Part shown: positions 34,678 to 46,223 of the stretch, one piece after another
Layout of the letters: every line of letters begins with the position of its first letter
Numbering within the stretch: position 1 is the first letter of the stretch
From: Cylicocyclus nassatus
Taxonomy: Eukaryota; Nematoda; Chromadorea; Rhabditida; Strongylidae
Reading direction: 5' to 3'
Length of the DNA: 64,000 nt
Assembly (NCBI GenBank): GCA_958299035.1
Contig: CATQJL010000316.1
Coordinates: forward strand, 14,168,347-14,232,346
Translations under genes and position numbers: made by a program
The notes under the pieces: model-generated
What the model was told of the DNA's origin: nothing
What the model saw: only the letters and a program-made list of their open reading frames with translations
Databases searched by the model: none

Positions 34678-35121
34678 AGGCAGCGTCCACCCAAAATCTG
34701 TTCACTCCAGATTACTACTTATCCTACCAGTAGTCTCTAAATGTAGACCAACCACTTTGGTCCGGTCCCCTAATGTTGCCTGCGGAAGACCTGTTGCCTA
34801 CGGACGCAGATCCTCTTTGCGCCGCTTCCTTTTTTGCGCTCCATCCACTACGGATTTGCCCCGTGACATGCTCTGACACGACAAGTACGTCGAGACGCAT
34901 AGTTTCTGATCTAGCACTGTTGCACACGACAAGGTTTTCTTTCCTGTTACATACAGCGTGCCTAACGTCGAGGGACTCGTCCACGTCTACCAAAGTAGGA
35001 CTTTCATATAGGGGCATTTTCGGAGCTTTCTGGTAATTTGAACCTCGTATCCGAAATCAGCGCTATGAGAAGGCTTTATAACAATAAAAAACATTGAAGA
35101 CATTTTGGGTGGACGCTGCTT
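34678..35121. mobile_element. piggyBac-type MITE
   Basis: Inverted ends AGGCAGCGTCCACCC and AAGCAGCGTCCACCC are flanked by TTAT (34674-34677) and TTAA (35122-35125). The first is presumably a mutated TTAA. The terminal words match the element at 5317. Confidence 0.65.
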
Positions 35122-35274
35122 TTAAAAAGGGTACGAGCTTAGGCCCAAGGCATACCTCATGCGATTCGGCCGAATCGCCGCTTTAACGCGACTTGGCGAT
35201 TTGCCAGATTTCTATATATTTATGATGCGCACTCCGGACGCATATTTAGGTAGCTTGTGTAAGTTGTTGCAAAT

Positions 35275-35955
35275 ACAGGGTGTCCCAAAAGTATGTATCG
35301 AACGTTTGATCGTTAATATCTCTCTTCCCAAGAAGTCTTTTGCCTTGCTTTAGGTACCGTTTTGTAGAGCTGGCTTCAACTTAGATTTGCACTATAGAAC
35401 GAATCATTCATCTCTCTTCATTACTGTAGGATTACGGTAGAAACTTGAAACATATGGTGTTAATGTGAAAAAAGCTGCCGTTTCAAAATTTTTCAAAAAA
35501 TCGTGAAAACTTGTGTAATAGGGTTTTTATGGACGCTGAGTTCAATAATTAACTATTCACAAGATTACGAAGCTTTCTAAACGGTGCAATCCCACTTTTT
35601 AGGAACATTGAAAAAATGGCCGCTACTTCTTACCTGGCATAACTCTTCAATGAAGCATCATAATAAGTTGGGAACTTTACAGTTATAATCAGCAACTCTA
35701 ATTAGCCTAGCATAAAAGTTTTCAAACTGTTTTGTTTCCTTTCTGTGGCAAAATATGGCCTTTCATGGCTCAAAACCCTCTTTGAAGTTTCTACCGTAAT
35801 CCTACAGTAATGAAGAGAGAGGAGTGATTCGTTCTACAATGCAAATCTAAGTTGAAGCCAGCTCTACAAAACGGTACCTGAAGCAAGGCAAAAGACTTCT
35901 TGGGAAGAGAGATATTAACGATCAAACGTTCGATACATACTTTTGGGACACCCTG
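35275..35955. mobile_element. mariner-type MITE with long inverted repeats
   Basis: CAGGGTGTCCCAAAAG...CTTTTGGGACACCCTG, with arms about 170 bp, flanked by TA on both sides (35273-35274, 35956-35957). Ends and target fit Tc1/mariner. The 350-bp centre has no transposase. A second copy lies inverted at 49170-49849. Confidence 0.85.
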
Positions 35956-35959
35956 TAGA

Positions 35960-37888
35960 GCAAGTTCTGACCAAAGGCAGTGCATTAACGAAGAATTACG
36001 GAGAGTCGCTGTTGTGCCAAATCGGCAGCGACCGGAATCGCGCGAGGTATGCCTTAGGCCTTACGGACCGACCTAATATATGCTTGAGCAGGTTAGAAGC
36101 TCGTAGATCTTTTCTGAACATTAGATACGATTTCTTCGCAGAGCTGGTTCTAAGAGCATGTATTATAATTACTTATGTGGAAATAGCGCATCATCATTCT
36201 GGTAATCCGAGATTTTGGTTTCCGCGATCCCAGCCAAGGAAAAAAATTGAGCAGCAGTATTATAAATGTTTGTGCAGAATGTATACGCTAGTACGATTAA
36301 GATATCTGGTAACGGGAGTGGTCTAATGATAAGTCCCGGTAGAACCTGATCGACGGAGAAACACGGTTTGAGTACAAGAGTTTTTCTTCCTAGCGCAAGT
36401 AACAACAACAAGAACAGAAAGCTATGTGCAATAGCGGGGCTTCAACCCGATTTGCCCTCTCAGCAAGGTTTTCTAGCTTCTTCTATCTGAGGGAAGGTCC
36501 GCCTTTCTTCAATGACTCTTTGAGACTCGTTCTAGCGCTACTTTGAACTCTCGCTGGTCTATCCTATCCACCGGTATTTATACACTGCTGAAAGTTTAAA
36601 TCGACCTCTCTTTTCCCACCACTGAAGATCGGTAGGTCGGTGATCCGCGCCATTCAACATCTGCAAATTCTTTGCAGAGTTTCGTTCTTCCTCTTATTTT
36701 TAAGCACTTGAGTCTCTTTGGTTTTTAGCGTCAAACTTCGCAACTTCGCAGTTCTTGCAAGGACTTAGTGCTCTACCTTATAATGCTTACAACAGTCCTG
36801 AAATAGGAAATATCGATATGAAAAGGATGCAAAGTGTAACGAGAAACTTATGTAACAACTTGATAGTAACGCATCCTCCATTCTCCTGTTGCGTGACGTA
36901 GACCGTCGTAGACCAATGTTTTCGTATTCAAACACGAACACGAGAAACGCTTTAAGACTTTATCCAAGTATATTGTGTGCATGTTCAAGTATCAGGTTGA
37001 CTGTCAATTTTCATATCCAACAGTAATCGGTTGTAGGTATCACTGTCCAGCTCTTCTGGGATATGTATCGAGTCATCGAATAATTTTTGTTACACTTTTT
37101 TCCATTTTTATACTTTCTTAAAACTCAAGATTGCGGCATACTCGGAACATAAGAAGCATCTACCCGCCAGCATGATTGATGCCGCAATGCGCAAATGACC
37201 AGCTTTACGAAGTTTGAAAGTGCTCAAATTTTTTCTCTGCCTCTACTTTTCTCTTCTTTAATTCTTCTGAATGTACACTGTCTTTTAAGGAGGCACCTTG
37301 GGGTTTCTAGTGCTCAAAAAACGAGCGGCAAAAAGATTACCAAAAAACTCAAAAACTTTACTAAATTCTTCTCTTTATGTGAATCGCGTGGAAATTGAGA
37401 GAGCTTAAACATTTTTTCTTGAGCTTTTGAAGACTTTTTGATCGTCAAAATATCTGTGATTGCAAAAATGGTGCACATTGACACTTAAACCACCCAGATA
37501 AACATGTGTAGGCATTGCCATACTATTTAAGGACACGCGAGGCTAAAAATTTCTATTTCTCTTCTCTTCTAAATTATTCTTTGATATCTTTTCCGCATTG
37601 CTTTGCAAGCTCGGTTGTCACCTGGTAATTGCCTGGTGCTCATGCTCCATCGTATTAACTTTGAATAACAGACGCTTTCTCCTAATTCTTAGACTTTCGG
37701 TTCCCTTAGTGCAATTGTGGAAATGCTGATTAAATCATTGGTAATTTTTGCCAATATTATCGATGTTATCGCCGGATATCAAAGAAAACAAACCAGTTTC
37801 GATGATAGCCGTGAGACACTGTTCCTAAACTAAATGGCTCTCTTTAATCGGTAAAAGAGGACTTGCTACGAAGGAGAGTAAGATTCTG
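35960..37888. other. unassigned non-coding DNA
   Basis: No convincing coding sequence, RNA gene or transposon end. Short open frames lack codon or family support. Confidence 0.4.
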
Positions 37889-38042
37889 GGGCGGTATGCA
37901 TCAATTTCCCGTTTCGAAAGCGGGCGATTATTTTCAATAGAAATCATACATCACTGGTCGGGCGCCCAACCCGGCCAGGCGATATATTTTATTGAAAATG
38001 ATCGCCCGCTTTCAAAACGGGAGATTGATGCATACCGCTCCT
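37889..38042. mobile_element. short MITE, GGNGCGGTATGCATCAA ends
   Basis: The left arm GCGGTATGCATCAATTTCCC...GCGGGCGAT is mirrored by ATCGCCCGC...GGGAGATTGATGCATACCGC, arms about 55 bp around a GC-rich loop (GGGCGCCCAACCCGG). No target duplication identified. Confidence 0.7.
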
Positions 38043-38454
38043 AATAACTTCAAACAGCAGCAAAGTCCTTCAAGCTACAGTTTCTTTCGATGAGATGTGG
38101 TCATTCTTATCATGGTACTCCTCACCGCACGCTTCCCACGTTGAATTATCAGTAATGGTCCTTGTTGTCATGATAAACAACCTCTTCTTTCATTCATTCC
38201 ACTATAGTACATGAGTTTCCCCTTGTAAACTGCAAGCCGCTAGCTTTTGATCTTGGTGAATTCCCCCACAATGACCTTGTAGAAGGTATGCTCATAGTAG
38301 GTAGGTAAGTAGGTCATTAGCCGGCTATCGCCAAAATGGGGACGCCGCAGATGGCCTCGCGACTAACCGGTTGAAATCCTCTATGAGAAAAATCTGTTTT
38401 TTTTTCTCTTACAAAATGACAATGTGTGTAAAAAAGCTGATAATTTTGCTTCAG

Positions 38455-38618
38455 ATAATGAAAGCACAACAATCCGGCCAATCACTGAGCCGGTGAATGC
38501 AACAACTGACATAGGAAATTCAACTGAGATAACCTCGACTGAGTCAACGGCAAACGCTACCGACGCAACGACACCTGTGAGCAAAAAAACGGAAAATCCA
38601 CAACTCAATGACTTTTGA
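38455..38618 (+). CDS. terminal Thr-rich ectodomain exon of another family member
   Basis: Follows ATTTTGCTTCAG with a two-base split-codon start, then NESTTIRPITEPVNATTD... to TGA 38616-38618. It is rich in Thr, Ser and Asn, with NAT/NST-type N-glycosylation sequons. Length (54 codons), starting phase and composition match the exons at 8069 and 20079, while the sequence is diverged. Its upstream exons are not evident nearby. Confidence 0.45.
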
Positions 38619-39756
38619 GCACTGAAACATTGCGCATCTTTTTTTAAAATTTTTGTCTCATTTCATTCGACTTTCACTGATTAGTATGTTTTCCTTTTGA
38701 TGTTCTCTTTGCAGCACTTTCTAAAGAAAAAAAACATTTTCTGTTATACGCACAATTACCGATAAAGTCATAAATTGTCGTGTGTGCAAAAAGCGAGTAA
38801 GAGGAGGATGATAATCGTTAGCTGATCGCCTTGTGGTGATAGAATGGATCGCAAAAGCAGGGAGAAATAAGATATGTTTGAAACACCGAAATTCGGCTGT
38901 AACTGTGGAACAAAAAATTATCCTAATCACATGCTTAAAATTACCTCCAACTATAAACAGATTCATCTGAAAGAATTCAGGAAGTCGGTCGCAAATCTCT
39001 ACAAAACACATTTGCGTACAACATTTTCGCGAACGCTTAGATTTTGAACCACGAAATTTTCTTCTGCCAAGCTGGACCTCATTCTTGTGCCTGAAAAACA
39101 TTGCCCGACCATATTGAAGTTCTGCCCATCTAAAGTGGTCTGTTTTTAATTGAGACAGTTTCGACCATTTGTCATCTGTCAACATTGGGTGTTCTCACGC
39201 GGAAAGCTGATTGGTCTGAGAGTTGTGGCCTAAACGCCTATTCGTTCGCTTTGAAGCAATAAATGCGGAGAAGTCTGAGTTTTGGCGACAATTCGACATA
39301 TCAGCGCCAGCGAGTACCTGTCATCGCTACTCGGTTAAGCAGAACTGAAATTATGGACTTATGTCACGTTAGCGCAAGATCAGTCGTCTCTGGACGGCCG
39401 ATGGTCACCCGATAATCATTCTTAACTATGACTCATCACTGGCAACCGCACTGTTGACATTCTCGCCCAATTCGTGATAACCTGGGAGTGAATGATATCT
39501 GTGCAGATTCGGTTGAATGGATAAATGTCTGCGTTCCAAGTAAAAGAGTCATGGATTGAGACCGGCTGACATCGTTTTGGCCACTTCAATGTGCAAACTG
39601 CGACAGCAGACACTATAATACGATGGCCGCTGTGGATTATTTAGCAAAAATAAAACATTACAATATTTAAGGGAAGGCCTTTCAAAAAGAAACTTTTATA
39701 CCCTGGATCACTTTAAAAATTCCAAATGTGTCCTAGCTGCGGCGTACCATTTTTTT
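38619..39756. other. unassigned non-coding DNA
   Basis: No convincing gene or transposon; several minus-strand open frames without recognisable domains. Confidence 0.4.
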
Positions 39757-39972
39757 TGTTGTAGAGCCGTCCCTTATTGGAACTTGCTCACTCACTATAG
39801 GCTAGGTCGATATGGTCTCTGTGGTTGCGGCGTACCCGCCGCACTTTGATATATTTGTGTGTGTTGTTCTCTAGTTATTCCTAGTGAACCCTCGACATGT
39901 ACGCCGATAGGCAGAGGGGGAATTCTTGTGTTTTTCTAATAAATCGTCAACGACTCAACGCGTTCTACTACA
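39757..39972 (+). repeat. 5' LTR
   Basis: TGTTGTAG...CTACTACA, with TG...CA ends. It is 216 bp with an AATAAA-like site near its right end (CTAATAAATCG, about 39937). A primer-binding-type TGGCGATCAGG starts at 39975, two bases after the LTR. Confidence 0.93.
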
Positions 39973-40241
39973 ACTGGCGATCAGGATCAAGGACAAGAAG
40001 CCTCCACCGATCAAGGACCAGAAGAAGCTCGACCGACAAGGACAAGAAGAAGCTCGATCGACAAGGACCAGTAGAAGCTCGATCGACAAGGACCGGAAGC
40101 CTCCATCGTCCAAGTAGAAGACGCGTTGCAGCTCGAATCGAGGAAGAAGCTGTCACTGGTCGAGGACAGCCAGACAAGTAAGCTTTGTTGAGAAGCTTAC
40201 CGATTTAGCAGAAAACTTCGTCGACACCAGAGAAGTCTACC

Positions 40242-40615
40242 ATGCCGAAAGCCAGTGAAGAGCGGCATGGCGAATTTCTAGAGAAGGTCCTGTCGGTCAT
40301 GGTCGATCAGATGCGGCTCCAACAGGAGGAGATGAAGCTGCATATGCAGCTTCAACAAGAACAGATGCAGGTCCGGATACAAGCTCAACAGGAGCATATG
40401 CAAGCACAGTGGCAAGCTCAGCAGGAGCAGATGCAAATGCAGTCGCAAGCTCTACAGGAGCAAATGCAAGTGCAACTGCAAGCACAGCAGGAGCAAATGA
40501 AGACGTTGGTCACTGCTTTGACCAGTAACCAAAGGGTAACCGTCCAAGACACCAGCAAGGATCAGTACGACCAGCTGAGTAAGGACGTGCAAAGGTCGTC
40601 TCAGACGAAGAGACA
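40242..40615 (+). pseudogene. gag N-terminal coiled coil, frameshifted from the rest
   Basis: ATG at 40242 opens a Gln/Met-rich coiled coil with repeated QAQQEQMQ heptads (about residues 25-85), typical of assembly domains at the start of some Gag proteins. The following Gag core is read in another frame that opens after a TAA near 40582. A shift near 40583-40615, either a mutation or less likely a programmed one, is needed to join them. Confidence 0.6.
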
Positions 40616-41780
40616 GGTAACACCTTTGTGTATTGGTATGGCAGGTATGGACCGGTCATTCGAGACTCCCAGCTTTCGGATCAGAAGAAGCGCGACTTGA
40701 TCCTGATGAAGCTGGATGAAGAAGCATACAGGAAGTATGCCGACGAGGTTCTGCCTGCGAAACCAAGCGACTTGGATTTCGAGACCACCGTAGCGAATCT
40801 CCAGAAGCTGTTCGCCTCCAAGAAGACGCTCATCAGGAGACGCTATGAGTGCCTAAGGATAACATGCCCTCCGCTTACGCCAGCGTACGTACCGTTCCGC
40901 GAATACGCTAACACTATCAAGCGGATGGACGAGGATGCCCGGCTTAAGGAGGTCGACTACACGGCGATGAAGACGCTGCAGTTCGTAGCAGGCCTTCAAG
41001 ATCCCTCGCTTAGGGAAGTTCGCCTTCGGATGATTCGTCGACTGGACGCTCACAGGGACGAAGCACCATTAACAATCGAGGACCTAGTCGCGGAATGTGA
41101 GAATTTCACTGCTATGAAAATGGATAACACGGACATGGAAGGCACGCGCGACATCCATGCAGTGTGGAAGAAAGAGGAGGTAGCTTGTTTCACGTGCGGA
41201 GGACCACATTTCAGGAGAGACTGTCCACAAGCCGACAACACTGGTCGGAAGAAGCGGCGGAAGACAGGAGCGCAGTTTGGCCGCAGAAGACAGTGCAAAC
41301 ATGTGGTCGCTTTCGACGCCGAAAGCGCGCGGACCTACCTCGACGTCGTAGTTAGAGGATGTAATCTCAAGCTTCAGCTGGACACAGGTACAGATATAAC
41401 GCTGATATCACGCAGAGCATGGAAAAGGATGGGATCCCCGGCTCTGGAACCCTGTGTGATACCCGTGAAAACTGCAGGCGGGACGTCGATGAAGATATAT
41501 GGTAAATTCTCAACCGACTTTTCCGTCAGAGATCGAGTTACAGGGAAGATGCTTCATGGAAATGGTACATGCTACGTCACTGAAGGCTCGAATCTACTAG
41601 GACTGGAATGGTGCATCCAGCTGCCGGCATACAAAAAGCTGAAGGACAAGTACCACTGCAGAAAGGTGACTAGCGAAGAGGAAATCCGAGCCGAAGTGGT
41701 CGCCGACTTAAAGAAGAAGTATGGAGAAGTCTTCAGTAGCGACCTCGGAAAGTGCACGAAGAGTAAGGGCACCAAGAGAG
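40613..41780 (+). pseudogene. gag core, zinc knuckle and protease
   Basis: The frame contains FVYWYGRYGPVI (Gag core start), a zinc knuckle CFTCGGPHFRRDC (C-X2-C-X3-H-X4-C, about 41186-41224) that binds element RNA, and an aspartic protease active site LQLDTGTDITLIS (about 41375-41413). The text EVFSSDLGKCTK (about 41730) is the normal lead-in to the RT domain of Ty3/gypsy Pol, after which the sequence jumps to integrase. The product would process Gag-Pol and package RNA in a virus-like particle. Confidence 0.8.
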
Positions 41781-42777
41781 ACATCAAGGACTCAGTGCGC
41801 CGCTGTAGGGCATGTCAAAAAGCAGCCAAGATGCCAGTGAAGACTGCACTGCATTCATGGAAAAAGAGAAACCAAGGAATCGGCTTCACATTGACTATGC
41901 AGGGCCGCTGAATGGCAAGATGTATCTCGTCGTAGTTGACGCTTACTCGAAATGGCCAGAAGTATTTGAGATGCCTTCATCATCAACTACAGCTACCCTG
42001 AGAGAACTCAGATCTCTATTCGCTCGATTTGGAAACCCGCAGGTGATCGTGTCAGATAATGGGACGCAGTTCACAGCAAAGGACTTCCAAGATGTCTGTG
42101 AAGAGCGAGGAATCAAGCATATACGTTCATCTCCATTCTATCCACAATCAAATGGACAAGCGGAGAGGTTTGTCGATATTTTCAAGAGAACCTTCCTGAA
42201 AATTAAGGAGGGAGGAACGGCAGAGAAGCTCGCGGAGTTTCTGCAGTCTTATCGACGGACGCCTTGTACAACTGCTCCGGGACAATGTTCGCCTGCCGAG
42301 CTGCTCCTAGGACGTCAGATAAGGACTCCACTGTCGCTGCTGAATGAAGACTCCAAAGAAGAAGGAATGGGCAATAAATCTATGGAGAAGCAGTTCAACC
42401 GCCGTCACGGAGCACGAAAGAAATCGTACAAGCCACAAGAAGTCGTGTGGGTAGGTGATTTTCGCTCTGGATGTGAAAAATGGATTCCAGCGCGTGTGAA
42501 GAAACGCTACGGAAAAGCCGTATACGATGTGCTTACGGAAGACAACCAGTTATGGAGACGACATGCGAACCAGATGCGTAGTGGATCAAGTATGGATCGC
42601 CGTCGTGACTCATCACACACCATGCGTTCCGAAGAAGACCGATTGGACAATGGCATGGACATCGCTCAACGCCATGCAACTTCAACTACGTCATCAACCA
42701 GACCAAGTCGCCATCGTCGCCCACCAGAACGTCTACAAGTAGATCCTCATTGTAAGATGTACCGTTGTTCATCTTAG
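41781..42777 (+). pseudogene. integrase, missing its N-terminus
   Basis: The sequence resumes with the last Cys pair of the integrase zinc finger (RRCRACQKAAKMP, about 41800). A one-base frameshift near 41860 moves it to the frame that runs to TAG 42775-42777. The D,D-35-E core is intact: HIDYAGP (first Asp), VIVSDNGTQF (second Asp) and SNGQAERF (Glu). A GPY/F-like C-terminal module (VVWVGDF, KWIPARVKKRYGK, RRHANQMR) follows. It would insert element DNA into the chromosome if made complete. Confidence 0.8.
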
Positions 42778-42785
42778 GAGGGAGG
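42777..42785 (+). promoter_or_regulatory. polypurine tract
   Basis: GGAGGGAGG directly abuts the 3' LTR, where plus-strand DNA synthesis would start in an LTR element. Confidence 0.75.
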
Positions 42786-43001
42786 TGTTGTAGAGCCGTC
42801 CCTTATTGGAACTTGCTCACTCACTATAGGCTAGGTCGATATGGTCTCTATGGTTGCGGCGTACCCGCCGCACTTTGATATATTTGTGTGTGTTGTTCTC
42901 TAGTTATTCCTAGTGAACCCTCGACATGTACGCCGATAGGCAGAGGGGGAACTCTTGTGTTTTTCTAATAAATCGTCAACGACTCAACGCGTTCTACTAC
43001 A
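42786..43001 (+). repeat. 3' LTR
   Basis: 216 bp, identical to the 5' LTR except for two substitutions (in GTCTCT[A]TGG and GGGGAA[C]TCTTG). Confidence 0.93.
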
Positions 43002-44885
43002 CGCATCATATGCTTTTTACTGTGCGAAATCAGCATACAAGAAAAAACTTTCATACGGTGTATAAGATTTTCTGAAAAAAATGATTTTTTTGTTCTAACA
43101 AGTCGAGGAAGAAGTCGTGAAAAGCTGGATTACTTGTGCTCCAACTTAATGAAAAATCAAAGAAACCCTCAGAAAAACCTAATAGCTGCTGAATTAATGT
43201 TTTTTAGTTTTGATAAGGGCATAAAACAAAAAGCGCATCAAATATTGGAGGCACCTTCGGCCAAAAACTCTCCAAAGACCCTGCACCCTGTAAAATTTGA
43301 AAACAATGGACGGAACTACCGTAGAACCCAGCTTCCGTAGACTACCTTGGTCTTTGCTAGTAGTTCATATCGGCAAAATATAAAGGTTCTACCTTTAACA
43401 CTCTCGCTTTAGCGAGTGGTATCCTGACCGAAATGAATAAAACGGAGAGTGTGGTTTTACGATTACAATGAACACACTTGGTGGTAGAAGCGATCGGCAA
43501 CTTCGCACTGTAGATCCTTAGCTTGCCTTTTTTACGTTGTTTCCTCGATCTCTTCTACTTCGCTACTTGTGCGCCCCCCATCTGCTAACAGAAGGCTATC
43601 GCTTTTGTTTCATATATCAAGTCGTTCCGAAAGTTTTTCGCTTTTTTCAGGCGGGCGCCATATTTGAGGACAAAAATGATCCTAGCAGTCGATGATGCAG
43701 CTTTCATCTTCTTTCTAGCACTCATAAACTTATTGGAGCGCAGCTAATGAACTTGCAGAAAATAGAAATGTGAAACTCATCTTTTCAAAATAGTCATTTC
43801 ACATAAACCGAGTAACGAATAAATGAGGCAAACCATGCAGGATAAAAAAACAATTTTGCTTTCCTTCCGATAATTCATCATGTTTTTTAACAAAATTTTA
43901 ATTGAGGCTACCAATCTCCATACTTGATCGACTCAGAACCCGTAGAACATTAACTGGCAAGCAGCTCGGTGTTTCGATGCGACTTTTTCTGCTCTTTCTG
44001 ACGTTTTTTTTCCAGTTCGAGGAGTCTTCGGCGGTTACATGACTGATTTTTTGATAGCGCTTCAGACATTATTTGGGAACGAAATTTGATATTTCGGATC
44101 TGAAAACTCTCATTTGCTTGTAAAAATAGTGTTGAATCACGAATCACGGTATTAATTTGTAAGCTTTAAATTTCAAAGATTCAAATCTGACGCGTTCCTG
44201 TTCGGCCTAGGCCTAAAGCAGGGTGGTTTTGGTGAAATTTCTTTAAGAAAAGTTAAGGCGAGCTACGTAAAAGAGAAGAAGTTTAACTGTTTTTTGTAGG
44301 GTTTGCTTATCCATTTACTACTCCTTCGTAAGATTGGAATAAGAGACCAAAAAAATAGCAAAACTTCATAAAAATTACGAGTTGCATAATTTGATTATTT
44401 TCTGCGAGCTCGTTAGTTGCCGCAATGAAATTGAAACCTTTTGGAATACCTACCAAGATGTTTGTCCCGCGTAGTGACGCTCGAAATTACTTTCGAACGC
44501 TAAGAGACCAGCAATTTCAAAATAATTTCTGTTCAAGAACCTGAGCTTGAAAAACCCTATTTTAGAAGTGATTCGGGCACAATTTTCAAAATAAAATTTA
44601 CCATCATTCGATAATAATCGATTACATGATGCCGTTCTTATCTCTCTGACATTCAAGCGAAAAAATGGTGATTCCTGGTGATTGTAAAGGAATGGTTGAC
44701 AAGCGAAAATTATCTGCAGCTGATCAGCTGTTACAATACATCAAATATAGTTTCAACTACTTTAGAGTTTTGTACTTTGCACAAAATTTATTTACGTTTT
44801 ATTTAGCTCTGCTTTACGTTCAGTAGGAAAAAATAGCAGATATATTCGAATTGCTGAAGCTTTGGTTCATTTGAAATTAGAATAA
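43002..44885. other. unassigned non-coding DNA
   Basis: No gene or transposon recognised on either strand. Confidence 0.4.
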
Positions 44886-45701
44886 ACTAGCTTGCTTACC
44901 CGGCTCCGTTCGGCCCTGTCAAAACACTAATAAAAGTCCCATCCCTATTCCTGTACAGCCTTTCTCTGTGCCCACTTCTACACTTGATTTCCTGTTCCCT
45001 GTGTTGTTTTCGAAATCAGCATGCCCACTTAAACCCCTGTGCCAACTCCCAGCCCAGCTCAAACTTTGCAAAAATCGACAAAATCGACAAAATTAATCGA
45101 TAACGCTGAAAACTGATATTGTATTCGGAATCGCCATGCTCACTTATCTCCTGTGCCAACTCCCAGTCCTGTACCTCAAACTTTGGAAAAAAACAATAAA
45201 ATCGATAAAGGTAGTTGATAATTCTGAAAACTAATGTTGTTTTCGAAATCAGCATGCCCACTTAAACCCCTGTGCCAACTCCCAGCCCAGCTCAAACTTT
45301 GCAAAAAATAGACAAAATCGACAAAATTAATCGATAACGCTGAAAACTGATATTGTATTCGGAATCGCCATGCTCACTTATCTCCTGTGCCAACTCCCAG
45401 TCCTGTACCTCAAACTTTGGAAAAAAACAATAAAATCGATAAAGGTAGTTGATAATTCTGAAAACTAATGTTGTATTCGCAATCGCCATGCCCACTTACC
45501 TCCCTGTGCCAACTCCCAGCCCTGTAGGTGAACTCAGCAAAAATCGATAAAAATCGATATCGATCGGTAACGAAAGGTAGCCTATGACACGCTCCCTGCC
45601 CCGAAGTTGTGTGCCAAGTTTGGTCCAAATCGGTTCAGAAATAAAAATTCCTATTCCGCACATACGTACAGACATACACACATTCAGCTATATATATAAG
45701 A
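44886..45701 (-). mobile_element. Helitron-like element, diverged, minus strand
   Basis: Read on the minus strand it starts A|TCTTATATATATAGCTG (at 45701), has the TGTATG microsatellite, and ends GCAAGCTAG|T (at 44886). Inside are two near-identical 220-bp blocks (about 45010-45240 and 45240-45490) built from the same modules as E1. It is not a palindrome: both halves point the same way, so fold-back is not essential to the family. Confidence 0.65.
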
Positions 45702-46013
45702 TAGTAACTTGCTTTTAATCGTTTTGAAGCCGTACTGGATTAAAATTGCCCCATTTGATGAAACGGATCTCAACGTTAACATGAAATACATTCTTATGTC
45801 AGTGACTCATTAAATGAATGCATGCGATCACTCATGAGTACGTATAAAAAACTATAACATTGGCAGTTTCGTCACTGTTCTATTTCGCTTATCATATGGT
45901 AAGACAATTTTATGTATAAAGTGAAATTTTTTAGTTTACACCACAGGACATCGCTGTTTTCTGAAAATTCAAGCCGTCGTAACAGTAATGCTGCACTCTC
46001 ATTTCGATGTTAG

Positions 46014-46223
46014 TATAGTCATCCTCACCCCACTAGTTGGTCGGTGGTCGAATTTGGATTTGAGCTGGAGCAGGCCGGCCGCGGTAGAGCGCGGCAGACG
46101 CCGCGCCTCAGTGCAAGCGTTTGGCTAAGGGGCGACGTCCTGCCGCGCTCTGCCGCGGTCGGCCTGCTTTAGTTCGAATTCAAATTCGACTACCGACCGA
46201 CTAGTGGGGTGAGGACGACTATA
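46014..46223. mobile_element. GC-rich MITE, TATAGTC ends
   Basis: The left arm TATAGTCATCCTCACCCC...GCGGTAGAGCGCGGCAG is mirrored by CTGCCGCGCTCTGCCGC...GGGGTGAGGACGACTATA, arms about 85 bp. TA or a longer TA-containing target is possible at the edges. Superfamily not assigned. Confidence 0.75.

Larger units (their letters stand above)
39757..43001 (+). mobile_element. LTR retrotransposon (Ty3/gypsy-like) with internal deletion
   Basis: Two 216-bp direct repeats bound a 2.8-kb interior with gag, protease and integrase in the Ty3/gypsy order. Reverse transcriptase and RNase H are missing. The repeats differ at only two positions (G/A and T/C), so the insertion is young. No target-site duplication was found: TTTTT precedes the element and CGCAT follows it. 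With frameshifts and no RT, it could only move with help from a relative. Confidence 0.9.

Noticed and set aside
37195..37398. Hydrophobic stretch SLPLLFSSLILLNVHCLL considered as a TM exon for the exon at 38455
   Set aside because: No matching acceptor and phase-1 donor, and no similarity to the TM exons at 14213 or 56192.
39897..40181. 94-codon open frame with Arg/Ser/Asp repeats
   Set aside because: It lies in the 5' LTR and leader of the retrotransposon. The repeats are a short tandem duplication of AAGCTCGA(C/T)CGACAAGGA upstream of gag, with no Gag features.
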